From positions 1 to 64,000 of the IMG/VR virus record IMGVR_UViG_3300023215_000707: 64,000 bases of DNA; one strand, written 5' to 3'. The stretch comes from a virus. A program made the translations under genes and the position numbers. Below are positions 32,559 through 38,370 of this stretch, one piece after another. The notes beneath the pieces were generated by a model that was not told the origin of the DNA, made no database searches, and saw only the letters and a list, made by a program, of their open reading frames with translations. Every line of letters starts with the position of its first letter. Within the stretch, counting starts at the first letter, position 1.

Positions 32559-32614
32559 CCATATGGAACTAACTTTGTCGAGTTCCTTGAAGAGATAAAA
32601 AGAGTTGTTAAGGC
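32559..32614 (+). promoter_or_regulatory. Island promoter, copy 2 (for 32615)
   Basis: CCATATGG, then AACTTTG, then CCTTGAAGAGATAAAA. The TTGAAG box is 28 nt before the ATG at 32615, as in the minus-strand copies, which suggests a leaderless mRNA. It is the only plus-oriented promoter copy. Confidence 0.6.
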
Positions 32615-32818
32615 ATGGGATTATTCAGCAGAAATACCACCATAGAAACAGAAATTAAAACGCAGGAGCAACGGTTCGTTATTGAGGTCGGACACAATCG
32701 TAACAGTGAATTGATTATCAAGAAGATAAGAGTCAGTGGCGATAATTTAGAAGAGTGCATCGCAGACCTTCAATTAGCGTTGCAGGATTTTAACATTCTA
32801 AGGGCAGGGAATGAATGA
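32615..32818 (+). CDS. Unknown cassette protein, 67 aa
   Basis: Beta-strand-rich centre (QRFVIEVGHNRNSELIIKKI) and a C-terminal helix. First of three genes in the only plus-oriented cassette of the island. Start fixed by the promoter spacing. No family recognised. Confidence 0.5.
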   Translation: MGLFSRNTTIETEIKTQEQRFVIEVGHNRNSELIIKKIRVSGDNLEECIADLQLALQDFNILRAGNE

Positions 32819-33018
32819 TGGTGCATCATACTCATACTTTTACTGGTGCAGAATGGGCCGCAATTAAAGAAAGCCTTTCGCAAATACAGGGGTTCTTGCA
32901 GTTGTATGATGCCAACCCCGACATAAATCACATCAATGAGATTTGCACAAATGGAGAAATACTATATCGAATATGCCTTCAACCTTTAGGGAGATTTTTT
33001 GATAGGGTGGTTGAATAA
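32815..33018 (+). CDS. Unknown cassette protein, 67 aa
   Basis: Overlaps its neighbours (ATGATG; TAATG). Helical with His-rich N-terminus (MMVHHTHTFTGAEWAAIKES). It is more G+C-rich than the late genes. No motif recognised. Confidence 0.5.
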   Translation: MMVHHTHTFTGAEWAAIKESLSQIQGFLQLYDANPDINHINEICTNGEILYRICLQPLGRFFDRVVE

Positions 33019-33260
33019 TGTTGTGCCAATGGATGAGATTTCAATTAGAAGATGTTGCTAGGATGATTGGAGAGGTTGCGAGAGTTATGCACAATGGCGA
33101 TATATTCAAGGATGATGAAGAACAGTATCTAATCGGTCAATGTATGGCTTGGGTTATTTTTGAAATGAGAACAAAATTACCAAATGAGGATTTTGATGAA
33201 GTGGCTTTTGAAGAAATGATAAACCATGCTTTTGATTCATTCAAGCCAAAGAAAATGTAG
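33018..33260 (+). CDS. Unknown cassette protein, 80 aa
   Basis: Helical with many acidic residues. The start codon overlaps the upstream stop. It is followed by the repeat copy 3, where it converges with a minus-strand cassette. No family recognised. Confidence 0.5.
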   Translation: MLCQWMRFQLEDVARMIGEVARVMHNGDIFKDDEEQYLIGQCMAWVIFEMRTKLPNEDFDEVAFEEMINHAFDSFKPKKM

Positions 33261-33296
33261 AAAATAAATTTCTATATGGTTATGGGCAAAGCCAAA

Positions 33297-33335
33297 CCAT
33301 ATGGTATTAACTTTGAGTGCAATACCCCGAAGGGT
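33297..33335. repeat. CCATATGG repeat copy 3 with UUCG hairpin
   Basis: CCATATGGTATTAACTTTGAG, then ACCC-CGAA-GGGT (33324-33335). On the minus strand the hairpin reads ACCC-UUCG-GGGU just after the stop of the gene at 33338, so it should act as a terminator. It also separates convergent cassettes. Confidence 0.65.
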
Positions 33336-33337
33336 TT

Positions 33338-33514
33338 CTATGATACTGTCTTGGTTTGCTTCAAATATTGAGATACTGCTTTAACGCCTATTTTTTCAAT
33401 TGCACATTTTAGACATATTGCTGAACCATCGGAAATCCATATCATTGCGAATCCGCAACACATCATTTCAATTTGGCTTAAGTTATCTTTTATCTTTGTT
33501 CTAAAGTCGCTCAT
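33338..33514 (-). CDS. Zinc-binding cassette protein (58 aa)
   Basis: CCGF near residue 19 and CLKC near residue 36 make a possible zinc site. Its promoter is the repeat copy 4, with the TATA-like box 27 nt before the ATG. Its stop codon is 2 bases before the UUCG hairpin. Function unknown. Confidence 0.5.
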   Translation of the reverse strand: MSDFRTKIKDNLSQIEMMCCGFAMIWISDGSAICLKCAIEKIGVKAVSQYLKQTKTVS

Positions 33515-33574
33515 GTCTTAATCAATTATTATTATTCATAAGGTGAACCAATCTCAAAGTTTGTTACCATATGG
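33515..33574 (-). promoter_or_regulatory. Island promoter, copy 4
   Basis: Minus strand: CCATATGGTAACAAACTTTG, then TTCACCTTATGAATAATAAT. TTATGA is 27 nt before the ATG at 33514. On its other side CCGCTTTG and CAAAGGCGG form a hairpin after the neighbouring gene. Confidence 0.65.
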
Positions 33575-33627
33575 TCCGCTTTGCCAGCACCCCAACAAAG
33601 GCGGAGATACCCACCAATGTTGCCCAA

Positions 33628-34161
33628 TTACTCAGTCACCGCCGTTGGTGTTGGGGCGACCAGTGACGGCACACCTGCTTTGTTGAGGGTGCCATCCCAC
33701 TGAATTGCAGTGGCATTATTGTCGGTGTAGGCTTTGTAGTAGCCGGTGAATCGACTCCTGATATTCTTTGACTTTTGATTCCCGTAGGATTCGGCGTCAT
33801 CGAATTGGGCGTAGTTGGCCTTACCTCGCATCCTCTCAGTTTCACCAAAGAGGGGGTGACTCGCATAAAGAGCAGTGAGTCCGGTTGCATAAACCGCACA
33901 AATCGAGGCTATCGAATCCTGAACTCCTTGGGGGAGTGAACTTTTCGGGCCAATTGTGATTGGTGAATTTTCCATAGTTGCGAACATATTAGTTATGTTC
34001 GCCCAAAATCTCTTTCTAAATTCAGGTTGTATATCGCCTTGCGTCAATTGATATTGAATTGGTGCGGCGGCATCGCCTAAATCATTTGTTTCCATATGAT
34101 TAGTGACCAAAGCCTTGCGGCTAGTCCACTTATCGTCATCCATACTGTAATCTGCTACCAT
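33628..34161 (-). CDS. Cassette protein, paralogue of 37180 (177 aa)
   Basis: The ATG at 34161 follows GGAGAGATAAAT; the longer frame from 34236 would leave no room for the promoter. DDDKWTSRK ... EFRKRFWANI ... MENS aligns with SDEKWTQKI ... DMRKKYWTSI ... VEGA in the gene at 37180, so the two share a domain. The C-terminal half (GKANYAQFDDAES, APTPTAVTE) is unique. The gene is clearly richer in G+C than the rest of the window, which suggests recent acquisition. Function unknown. Confidence 0.55.
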   Translation of the reverse strand: MVADYSMDDDKWTSRKALVTNHMETNDLGDAAAPIQYQLTQGDIQPEFRKRFWANITNMFATMENSPITIGPKSSLPQGVQDSIASICAVYATGLTALYASHPLFGETERMRGKANYAQFDDAESYGNQKSKNIRSRFTGYYKAYTDNNATAIQWDGTLNKAGVPSLVAPTPTAVTE

Positions 34162-34251
34162 ATTTATCTCTCCGTTATTGGGTTGGGGGTATCTCCATCC
34201 AATGACGACAGATTCATTTATAACTGGTTCATACAAAGCCGAACCATATGG
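34162..34251 (-). promoter_or_regulatory. Island promoter, copy 5
   Basis: Minus strand: CCATATGGTTCGGCTTTG then AGTTATAAATGAATC, with a TATA box about 27 nt from the dyad. Here the ATG is further away and is served by GGAGAGAT, so this transcript would have a leader, unlike the other copies. Confidence 0.55.
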
Positions 34252-34332
34252 TTTTAGATTAAACTTTCAAGATGAATGAAAGACTTCATCCTTTTTAAAG
34301 GGTAATCGTGAAAACAGCAGACATATTTCACA

Positions 34333-34371
34333 GCATATGGTCTTAACTTTGAGATTAAGACCCCGCAGGGT
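34333..34371. repeat. CATATGG repeat copy 6 with hairpin
   Basis: GCATATGGTCTTAACTTTGAG, then ACCC-CGCA-GGGT (34360-34371), 11 bases after the stop of the gene at 34383 on the minus strand. The dyad is imperfect (G for the first C). The 80-base spacer towards copy 5 contains no gene. Confidence 0.6.
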
Positions 34372-34382
34372 GCTATTACCTT

Positions 34383-34574
34383 TCACGCACCGCCTTGCCA
34401 TCGGCCATCTTCATCCAATAAGGATAAGTTTATGATTTTGGCTCTAAATCGGGATTCATTGAAATTTGGATTATCAGATTTTAATACTATACAAAATGAA
34501 TCAATTAATTCATGCTTCAATTCACCTTTTGCTAAAATTCGGGCAATTGCCTCATAGTGCCTACGTTGAAACAT
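34383..34574 (-). CDS. Unknown cassette protein, 63 aa
   Basis: Helical (RRHYEAIARILAKGELKHEL), with a beta C-terminus. No motif. Third gene of a three-gene cassette. Confidence 0.45.
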   Translation of the reverse strand: MFQRRHYEAIARILAKGELKHELIDSFCIVLKSDNPNFNESRFRAKIINLSLLDEDGRWQGGA

Positions 34575-34790
34575 TTAATCATCCCTTATCTGTGAAATTG
34601 TAGTCACGGCTCTTTCGCCGTCTATTATTTTTCTAATTGCTGAAATACTCATAACTAATGCAACGTATCTTTGACCGTCTGATGTAGTATAAATCTCACA
34701 GTCCTTGAAAGCATCTTGATTTATTGATATTTTGAGGGCGGCACCTACATTTGACCTTCTCACATATCCAACTAATAGATTTTCACTCAT
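34575..34790 (-). CDS. Unknown cassette protein, 71 aa
   Basis: Start at ATG 34790 (MSENLLVGYVRRSN), because the longer frame from 34889 runs through the upstream gene. Mixed alpha-beta, ending TTISQIRDD. It ends one base before the next gene. No family recognised. Confidence 0.45.
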   Translation of the reverse strand: MSENLLVGYVRRSNVGAALKISINQDAFKDCEIYTTSDGQRYVALVMSISAIRKIIDGERAVTTISQIRDD

Positions 34791-35058
34791 TTTCATCACC
34801 TTTGAAATTTGGAAGCCAATCTTCAGGGCAACCATCATTAAGAGCATCAGTAAGAGCCTTATTCCATGCTGTGTTGAAATTTTCTTCAATTGCTATTGCT
34901 AGATGACCCCAAGTAGTTCCCCACTGAATTTTGACGCACCATTCATCAACTCTCGGTTGAACACCAATAATACACTTACCAATCCAACTTTCATCGGGCA
35001 TACCGTTACGGCTTATCCCCTGTCCTGCTATCCAATCTGTTCCATGCTTAGTTACCAT
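34783..35058 (-). CDS. Unknown cassette protein, 91 aa
   Basis: The ATG at 35058 is preferred over 35064 because it lies 27 nt from the TATA-like box, as in the other island promoters. Trp-rich (DWIAGQGISRNG; WCVKIQWGTTWGHLA) with a helical second half. First gene of its cassette. No family recognised. Confidence 0.5.
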   Translation of the reverse strand: MVTKHGTDWIAGQGISRNGMPDESWIGKCIIGVQPRVDEWCVKIQWGTTWGHLAIAIEENFNTAWNKALTDALNDGCPEDWLPNFKGDENE

Positions 35059-35116
35059 ACCCATTGAGGATTAAATCACTCTTAAGGTGCGTTACTCAAA
35101 GTTTCTTACCATATGG
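35059..35116 (-). promoter_or_regulatory. Island promoter, copy 7
   Basis: Minus strand: CCATATGGTAAGAAACTTTG then GCACCTTAAGAGTGATTTAA. TTAAGA lies 27 nt before the ATG at 35058. The plus-strand side of the same dyad carries AACTTTGGGG and the hairpin of copy 7. Confidence 0.65.
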
Positions 35117-35136
35117 TATTAACTTTGGGGAATAAT

Positions 35137-35148
35137 ACCCCGAAGGGT
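35137..35148 (-). terminator. UUCG hairpin of copy 7
   Basis: ACCC-UUCG-GGGU on the minus strand, overlapping the TAA of the gene at 35148 by one base. The stem is closed by the stable c(UUCG)g loop. Confidence 0.55.
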
Positions 35149-35477
35149 TAATTTGCTACATAATGATATGTCGCAGGGTTCACCTTAATGCGTGAACCAT
35201 CCCATGCTTCACCATTTAGATACCATACCCAATTTTTCTGCACGATATGAACATTAGGTAAACCGTTGAGTCGTTCCTTTGTTGTTACTGATTGCCAGCC
35301 ACCATCACAAATATACAAATCTCCGAAAATATCGAAACGGGCTATACAGTTACCATGTAAATACAACCCTCGTTCAATGTTACCTATTCCGAGTATAACT
35401 TGAGTATTGCCTCTCTTGAATTTATACCTATTTCTAAAAGCCCTTACTGCATCAATTGTTATTTGTCTTCGTGCCAT
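35148..35477 (-). CDS. Unknown cassette protein, 109 aa
   Basis: A beta-rich protein: repeated short strands and Gly/Asn turns (RGLYLHGNCIARFDIFGDLY; NWVWYLNGEAWDGSRIKVNP). It resembles a small single-domain beta protein, with no catalytic motif seen. It is the only gene of its cassette; its promoter gives a leaderless mRNA. Confidence 0.5.
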   Translation of the reverse strand: MARRQITIDAVRAFRNRYKFKRGNTQVILGIGNIERGLYLHGNCIARFDIFGDLYICDGGWQSVTTKERLNGLPNVHIVQKNWVWYLNGEAWDGSRIKVNPATYHYVAN

Positions 35478-35536
35478 ATCCTAAGCCTCTATTATTATTC
35501 TTAAGGTTCTATTACTCAAAGTTTAGAACCATATGG
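35478..35536 (-). promoter_or_regulatory. Island promoter, copy 8
   Basis: Minus strand: CCATATGGTTCTAAACTTTG then GAACCTTAAGAATAATAATA. TTAAGA is 27 nt before the ATG at 35477. On the other side it abuts the structured non-coding region rather than a UUCG hairpin. Confidence 0.65.
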
Positions 35537-35570
35537 TTATGCTTTGCTAAATAACCTTGAAGAAAATTAA

Positions 35571-35741
35571 ACAGGTGGGGGGGAACGCTGATGTGAGCGA
35601 TAGAAAACAAGCCTGACTGACCAAACTGTTCATTGAAACGCTCCCCCCCCTTGAATGTCTAATTAATGGGAGAGATTAAGGACAAAAGTAGTTGTGGCCG
35701 ACACACTACTACTGGATGCCCTTGAATCTCTCCTTGAATGT
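35571..35741. ncRNA. Two tandem structured elements, candidate non-coding RNA
   Basis: No frame of use. Element A: G7 at 35577-35583 pairs with C8 at 35643-35650 and encloses CGCT-6 nt-AGCG (35586-35599). Element B: GGAGAGATT(A)AGG near 35669 pairs with CC(T)TGAATCTCTCC near 35720-35733, enclosing AGTAGTTGTG / CACACTACTACT. Each element ends with CTTGAATGT(C/T)TAATT(A/G)AT, a direct repeat. The strand is not certain; the flanking genes read on the minus strand. The pairing suggests an RNA, but a DNA-level site is also possible. Confidence 0.5.
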
Positions 35742-35984
35742 TTAATTGATTCTCCTTTCTTTAATAGTCCATGGTGGGTTTACTACCTCGTCTATCATTT
35801 CGGCAAATCGTCGTTTGTTGCGACCGTAAATTGCACCAGTCATTCTGTTCGCATCTAGCATAATTCGGGTGATGGCTGTCTTATTCATTCGGTCGATGTA
35901 GTTCTGCGCTTTGGGTTTGTAGCGGTATAGTGGTTGGTAAGAGGGTTTCCCATCTTGTAGTATTTCATATACTGAATCACTCAT
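35742..35984 (-). CDS. Unknown cassette protein, 80 aa
   Basis: The ATG at 35984 is chosen because it lies 28 nt from the TATA-like box; ATGs at 35996 and 35990 are too close. A basic, Tyr/Arg-rich protein (YRYKPKAQNYIDRMNK; GRNKRRFAEMID). It could bind nucleic acid. No family recognised. Confidence 0.5.
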   Translation of the reverse strand: MSDSVYEILQDGKPSYQPLYRYKPKAQNYIDRMNKTAITRIMLDANRMTGAIYGRNKRRFAEMIDEVVNPPWTIKERRIN

Positions 35985-36042
35985 GCCCATAGTCATTTAA
36001 TTAACTTATTAAGGTAGACCACTCAAAGTTACTACCATATGG
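35985..36042 (-). promoter_or_regulatory. Island promoter, copy 9
   Basis: Minus strand: CCATATGGTAGTAACTTTG then TCTACCTTAATAAGTTAATT. TTAATA is 28 nt before the ATG at 35984. Confidence 0.6.
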
Positions 36043-36111
36043 ATTGAAATATCTATCGTATAGGAAGTGTTGGGAAGATATATAACATAATGTTGAAAGT
36101 TTAATCTAAAA

Positions 36112-36148
36112 CCATATGGTCCGCTTTGCAATTTTGACCCCGAAGGGC
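36112..36148. repeat. CCATATGG repeat copy 10 with UUCG hairpin
   Basis: CCATATGGTCCGCTTTGC, then ACCC-CGAA-GGGC (36137-36148), one base after the stop of the gene at 36150. On the other side CCATATGGTTTTAGATTAAACTTTCAA matches the outer side of copy 5. Confidence 0.6.
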
Positions 36149-36149
36149 G

Positions 36150-36380
36150 TTAATTTCCATATTTCTTCATTGTTGCATCAATTATGCGCTGGATTCGACT
36201 ATTATCAAACTGCCCTAGTGAATATATCTTGAAATCCTCAAATTTTCCCGAAATGTAGTCTATCCTATGTTTGGGTTCATCATATATATTTTCAATATCC
36301 CATATATCCCTAGCAAACTCAAATAGATTAGTATTCCGAGTATAATAGAATAGGTCTATTGCTCCTTGTAATGAAATCAT
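36150..36380 (-). CDS. Unknown cassette protein, 76 aa
   Basis: Mixed alpha-beta (MISLQGAIDLFYYTRNTNLF start) with a basic C-terminus. It starts directly at the stop of the upstream gene. No motif. Confidence 0.45.
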   Translation of the reverse strand: MISLQGAIDLFYYTRNTNLFEFARDIWDIENIYDEPKHRIDYISGKFEDFKIYSLGQFDNSRIQRIIDATMKKYGN

Positions 36381-36605
36381 TTACTTCAACACCCCATTAG
36401 TCCATGTTCCCCATGATTTACCCATAGGATTGCCAAAAGACATTTTACTATAAATGGCTATGATAGTTCCGTTCTCTAGGTTATCATCAAGGCAATAACT
36501 ACCACCACCACCAAACATTGAGTAGTTATATCCATATATTTCTTCTCCAGCCTCAAGCCTACGCTTTAGGGCGGCTTTGCTCTTTGCTTCTACATACACC
36601 TTCAT
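36381..36605 (-). CDS. Unknown cassette protein, 74 aa
   Basis: MKVYVEAKSKAALKRRLEAG start and a Gly/Ser-rich middle (YSMFGGGGSYCLDD). First gene of its cassette with a leaderless-type promoter. No family recognised. Confidence 0.45.
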   Translation of the reverse strand: MKVYVEAKSKAALKRRLEAGEEIYGYNYSMFGGGGSYCLDDNLENGTIIAIYSKMSFGNPMGKSWGTWTNGVLK

Positions 36606-36665
36606 GTCCTAATCATTTTATTAGACTTATAAGGAACTTATTGCTCAAAGTTTAGTTCCATATGG
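36606..36665 (-). promoter_or_regulatory. Island promoter, copy 11
   Basis: Minus strand: CCATATGGAACTAAACTTTG then GTTCCTTATAAGTCTAATAA. TTATAA is 27 nt before the ATG at 36605. The other side has TATTAACTTTGAG and ATACCCCC without a complete UUCG hairpin. Confidence 0.65.
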
Positions 36666-36691
36666 TATTAACTTTGAGATAAATACCCCCA

Positions 36692-36772
36692 TCACTCTTC
36701 CTCATCATAATCTCCATCTTCACAGTTACAATATCCTGTAATTATTGAACTTTTACATCGTGGGCATATCAT
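36692..36772 (-). CDS. Zinc microprotein (26 aa)
   Basis: CPRC at the start and CNC eleven residues later, then an acidic tail. The start overlaps the upstream stop (ATGA). Possibly a one-zinc peptide. Confidence 0.4.
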   Translation of the reverse strand: MICPRCKSSIITGYCNCEDGDYDEEE

Positions 36773-36846
36773 TCTTCTTCACCTTCTGCTTCTTCTTGAA
36801 TTTTTCTTAAATATCTTTTTATCCCTATCCAAAATGGGTGATTCAT
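36769..36846 (-). CDS. Microprotein (25 aa)
   Basis: MNHPFWIGIKRYLRK then an acidic EEAEGEEE end. ATGA overlaps on both sides. Only the packing supports it. Confidence 0.3.
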   Translation of the reverse strand: MNHPFWIGIKRYLRKIQEEAEGEEE

Positions 36847-36986
36847 TCTACTTCACCTTTATTTTTGGTAAATCTTGTTAGTAATACTATATGTTCAATG
36901 AGACATTTTCCACTACTGCATATGTTAGATACATCGGGGTCTATTACTGTATCACAATGTAAGCATAATGGGGTAAAATCACTCAT
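36843..36986 (-). CDS. Zinc-binding cassette protein (47 aa)
   Basis: CLHC and CSSGKC (residues 8-11 and 23-28) could bind zinc; a helical tail follows. ATGA overlaps on both sides. Confidence 0.45.
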   Translation of the reverse strand: MSDFTPLCLHCDTVIDPDVSNICSSGKCLIEHIVLLTRFTKNKGEVE

Positions 36987-37183
36987 TCTTCCTCACCACC
37001 AGTTATCATCTTAATATTTATTACATTAGTGCTATTCAAGAGTATTTGTTCTTCTTTCATTTCTTTTCTATACGTTACTATTACTCTTGCTTGTTGCCAT
37101 ACCAAATATAATTCATGTTCATATGTTCTCAATTCTTCTATACTAATTTCGTGCATTTCTTCTGTTGTTTTTAATTGACTCAT
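36983..37183 (-). CDS. Unknown cassette protein, 66 aa
   Basis: One long helix (EEMHEISIEELRTYEHELYL onward) with a C-terminal EEE. Coupled to both neighbours. No family recognised. Confidence 0.45.
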   Translation of the reverse strand: MSQLKTTEEMHEISIEELRTYEHELYLVWQQARVIVTYRKEMKEEQILLNSTNVINIKMITGGEEE

Positions 37184-37455
37184 TGTTTCACCTTCGTAAA
37201 TTTACCTTGTTTGTCTCTTACATTGTGATTACAATGTGAGATTGCACCTTCTACATCCCTCAATAAAACCATAATTGAGGTCCAATACTTCTTTCGCATA
37301 TCTGCATTTGTATTACCCATTATGATATTCAATGCTACAACAGGGGCATAATCATCATCTAGTATATCCGTATTAACACAATCAATTTTTTGAGTCCATT
37401 TTTCGTCACTCATCCAATATGGGGGGCATTTATCCCACTGTATGTTTTCTACCAT
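37180..37455 (-). CDS. Cassette protein, paralogue of 33628 (91 aa)
   Basis: SDEKWTQKIDCVNTDI ... DMRKKYWTSI aligns with the N-terminal part of the protein at 33628 (DDDKWTSRK ... EFRKRFWANI). It has an extra Cys/His tail. It is the first gene of the largest cassette, with the TATA-like box 28 nt before the ATG. Function unknown. Confidence 0.5.
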   Translation of the reverse strand: MVENIQWDKCPPYWMSDEKWTQKIDCVNTDILDDDYAPVVALNIIMGNTNADMRKKYWTSIMVLLRDVEGAISHCNHNVRDKQGKFTKVKQ

Positions 37456-37511
37456 ACCTTAATGATTCTTTATTGTTTATCAAGGTTGATGCAAAGCCTA
37501 CAACCATATGG
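37456..37511 (-). promoter_or_regulatory. Island promoter, copy 12
   Basis: Minus strand: CCATATGGTTGTAGGCTTTG then CAACCTTGATAAACAATAAA. TTGATA lies 28 nt before the ATG at 37455. It is the rightmost copy; the late module begins beyond it. Confidence 0.6.
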
Positions 37512-37636
37512 CTTTGTAGAAAAAAACTAATATTAACCGTCAATAGCACTTTAAACAGCATTACGACCAAACAATTGATACCAGCCACCATATCTATTAC
37601 CCCCCTTGTTATGGGATATGTTGAAGTGACTTTTTC

Positions 37637-37867
37637 ATGGCCGAAGAAGATGCAATTTTTACAATCATTAGTAAGATTAATTCCGCCATTGTAAAAGCCC
37701 AACGTGATGTTAATTCTGCTAATAAAACCCTGCTAGAGACTAAAGAACTACTGCTAGAGGTGTTAGAGTTGTCTAGATTAGATACATCTCAAAGTAGTTT
37801 GCAGGATTTCGATAAGAGTGTATTGAGTTTGAAAGTTATAAAGGCAATGTTAAATGATGTGAGTTGA
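37637..37867 (+). CDS. Coiled-coil protein, first gene of the late module (76 aa)
   Basis: Helical throughout, with heptads (IISKINSAIVKAQRDVNSAN; LLETKELLLEVLELS). It does not carry the W-x-x-I-L-K start peptide. The 125 bases before it hold no repeat hairpin and should contain the late promoter. Function unknown. Confidence 0.5.
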   Translation: MAEEDAIFTIISKINSAIVKAQRDVNSANKTLLETKELLLEVLELSRLDTSQSSLQDFDKSVLSLKVIKAMLNDVS

Positions 37868-37965
37868 AGTTGTATTGGCTGGAAATAGATGAAAAAATAA
37901 AAAAACAACAGCAAAGAAAAAATTTGCTGAGACACTATCATAAGCGTTATTATTGGAGAGTGTGA
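37864..37965 (+). CDS. Possible basic microprotein (33 aa, TTG start)
   Basis: A frame from TTG at 37864, overlapping the previous stop, encodes a Lys/Arg/His-rich peptide ending HKRYYWRV. It fills an otherwise empty 100-base spacer. There is no ATG, so this is weak. Confidence 0.25.
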   Translation: MKLYWLEIDEKIKKQQQRKNLLRHYHKRYYWRV

Positions 37966-37967
37966 TA

Positions 37968-38003
37968 ATGTGGAAAGGGATATTGAAAAATGGAGAGAGA
38001 TAG
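37968..38003 (+). CDS. 11-residue peptide MWKGILKNGER
   Basis: A complete start-to-stop frame that consists of the late-protein N-terminal peptide (M-W-x-x-I-L-K) plus four residues. TTGGAGAGTGTGATA before it can serve as a ribosome-binding site. Its last codons (GGAGAGAG) are the ribosome-binding site of the next gene. A near copy lies at 38965. It may be a free tag peptide, or the cut-down remnant of a gene. Confidence 0.5.
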   Translation: MWKGILKNGER

Positions 38004-38004
38004 A

Positions 38005-38370
38005 ATGGGTTGGCAAGCCATATTAAAGAAAGAACTTGTTTCTTATGTAGTTAAAGAGTCTATTTGGAAAGAAGCCTATGGATTATTAGGTGCAAATGAT
38101 AGAAGAGTTTCAACTGGTTATTTTGAGGCATCCTTTGATGAAATAGAAAAAGTATTAAATAGAAAACTTACTCCACATGATTTTGCTTTCTTTAGTGCAA
38201 ACTTTGAAGGAGATGTAGAAAGACATTTAGGACTTGCTAATTATAAACTTATGCTACAATTATTTACTGATGAAGATTATCAAATAGAATCTTTAGAGGG
38301 TGAAGAAGATGATAATATTTTAAGACTTTCCCGTAAAGAATTACAAAAAGAATTGGAGAGGTTAGAATGA
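38005..38370 (+). CDS. Late protein with W-x-x-I-L-K start, 121 aa
   Basis: Start at ATG 38005 (MGWQAILKKEL), chosen over 37990 because of the shared start peptide and the GGAGAGAG site 7 bases upstream. Helical remainder with acidic stretches (EGEEDDNILRLSRKELQKEL). Function unknown; predicted head-packaged. Confidence 0.55.
   Translation: MGWQAILKKELVSYVVKESIWKEAYGLLGANDRRVSTGYFEASFDEIEKVLNRKLTPHDFAFFSANFEGDVERHLGLANYKLMLQLFTDEDYQIESLEGEEDDNILRLSRKELQKELERLE

Larger units (their letters stand above)
31862..32614. other. Non-coding divergence region; candidate replication origin
   Basis: 753 bases with no frame I can support. From left to right: an AT-rich stretch with a duplicated TTTTCAATG; a C-run; a tandem CTCTA pentamer tract (about 32009-32048); three 9-bp iterons of (T/A)ACTTAAAT (about 32054-32080); a hairpin GGGGGG-ATAA-CCCCCC (32102-32118); a very AT-rich TATATA region to about 32222; two hairpins at 32359-32413; and the first CCATATGG repeats. 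Leftward and rightward genes diverge here. Iterons, an easily melted segment and a strand switch are typical of viral origins; the two outward promoters must also lie here. Confidence 0.5.

Noticed and set aside
33636-33899. 87-codon minus-strand frame inside the cassette gene at 33628
   Set aside because: It is a shadow in another frame of the G+C-rich gene 33628-34161, which has a better ribosome-binding site and a paralogue.
32481-37511. Regularly recurring CCATATGG units as a CRISPR array
   Set aside because: Spacing is irregular (tens to hundreds of bases), genes lie between the units, and the repeats are operator-promoter dyads rather than identical direct repeats with short spacers.
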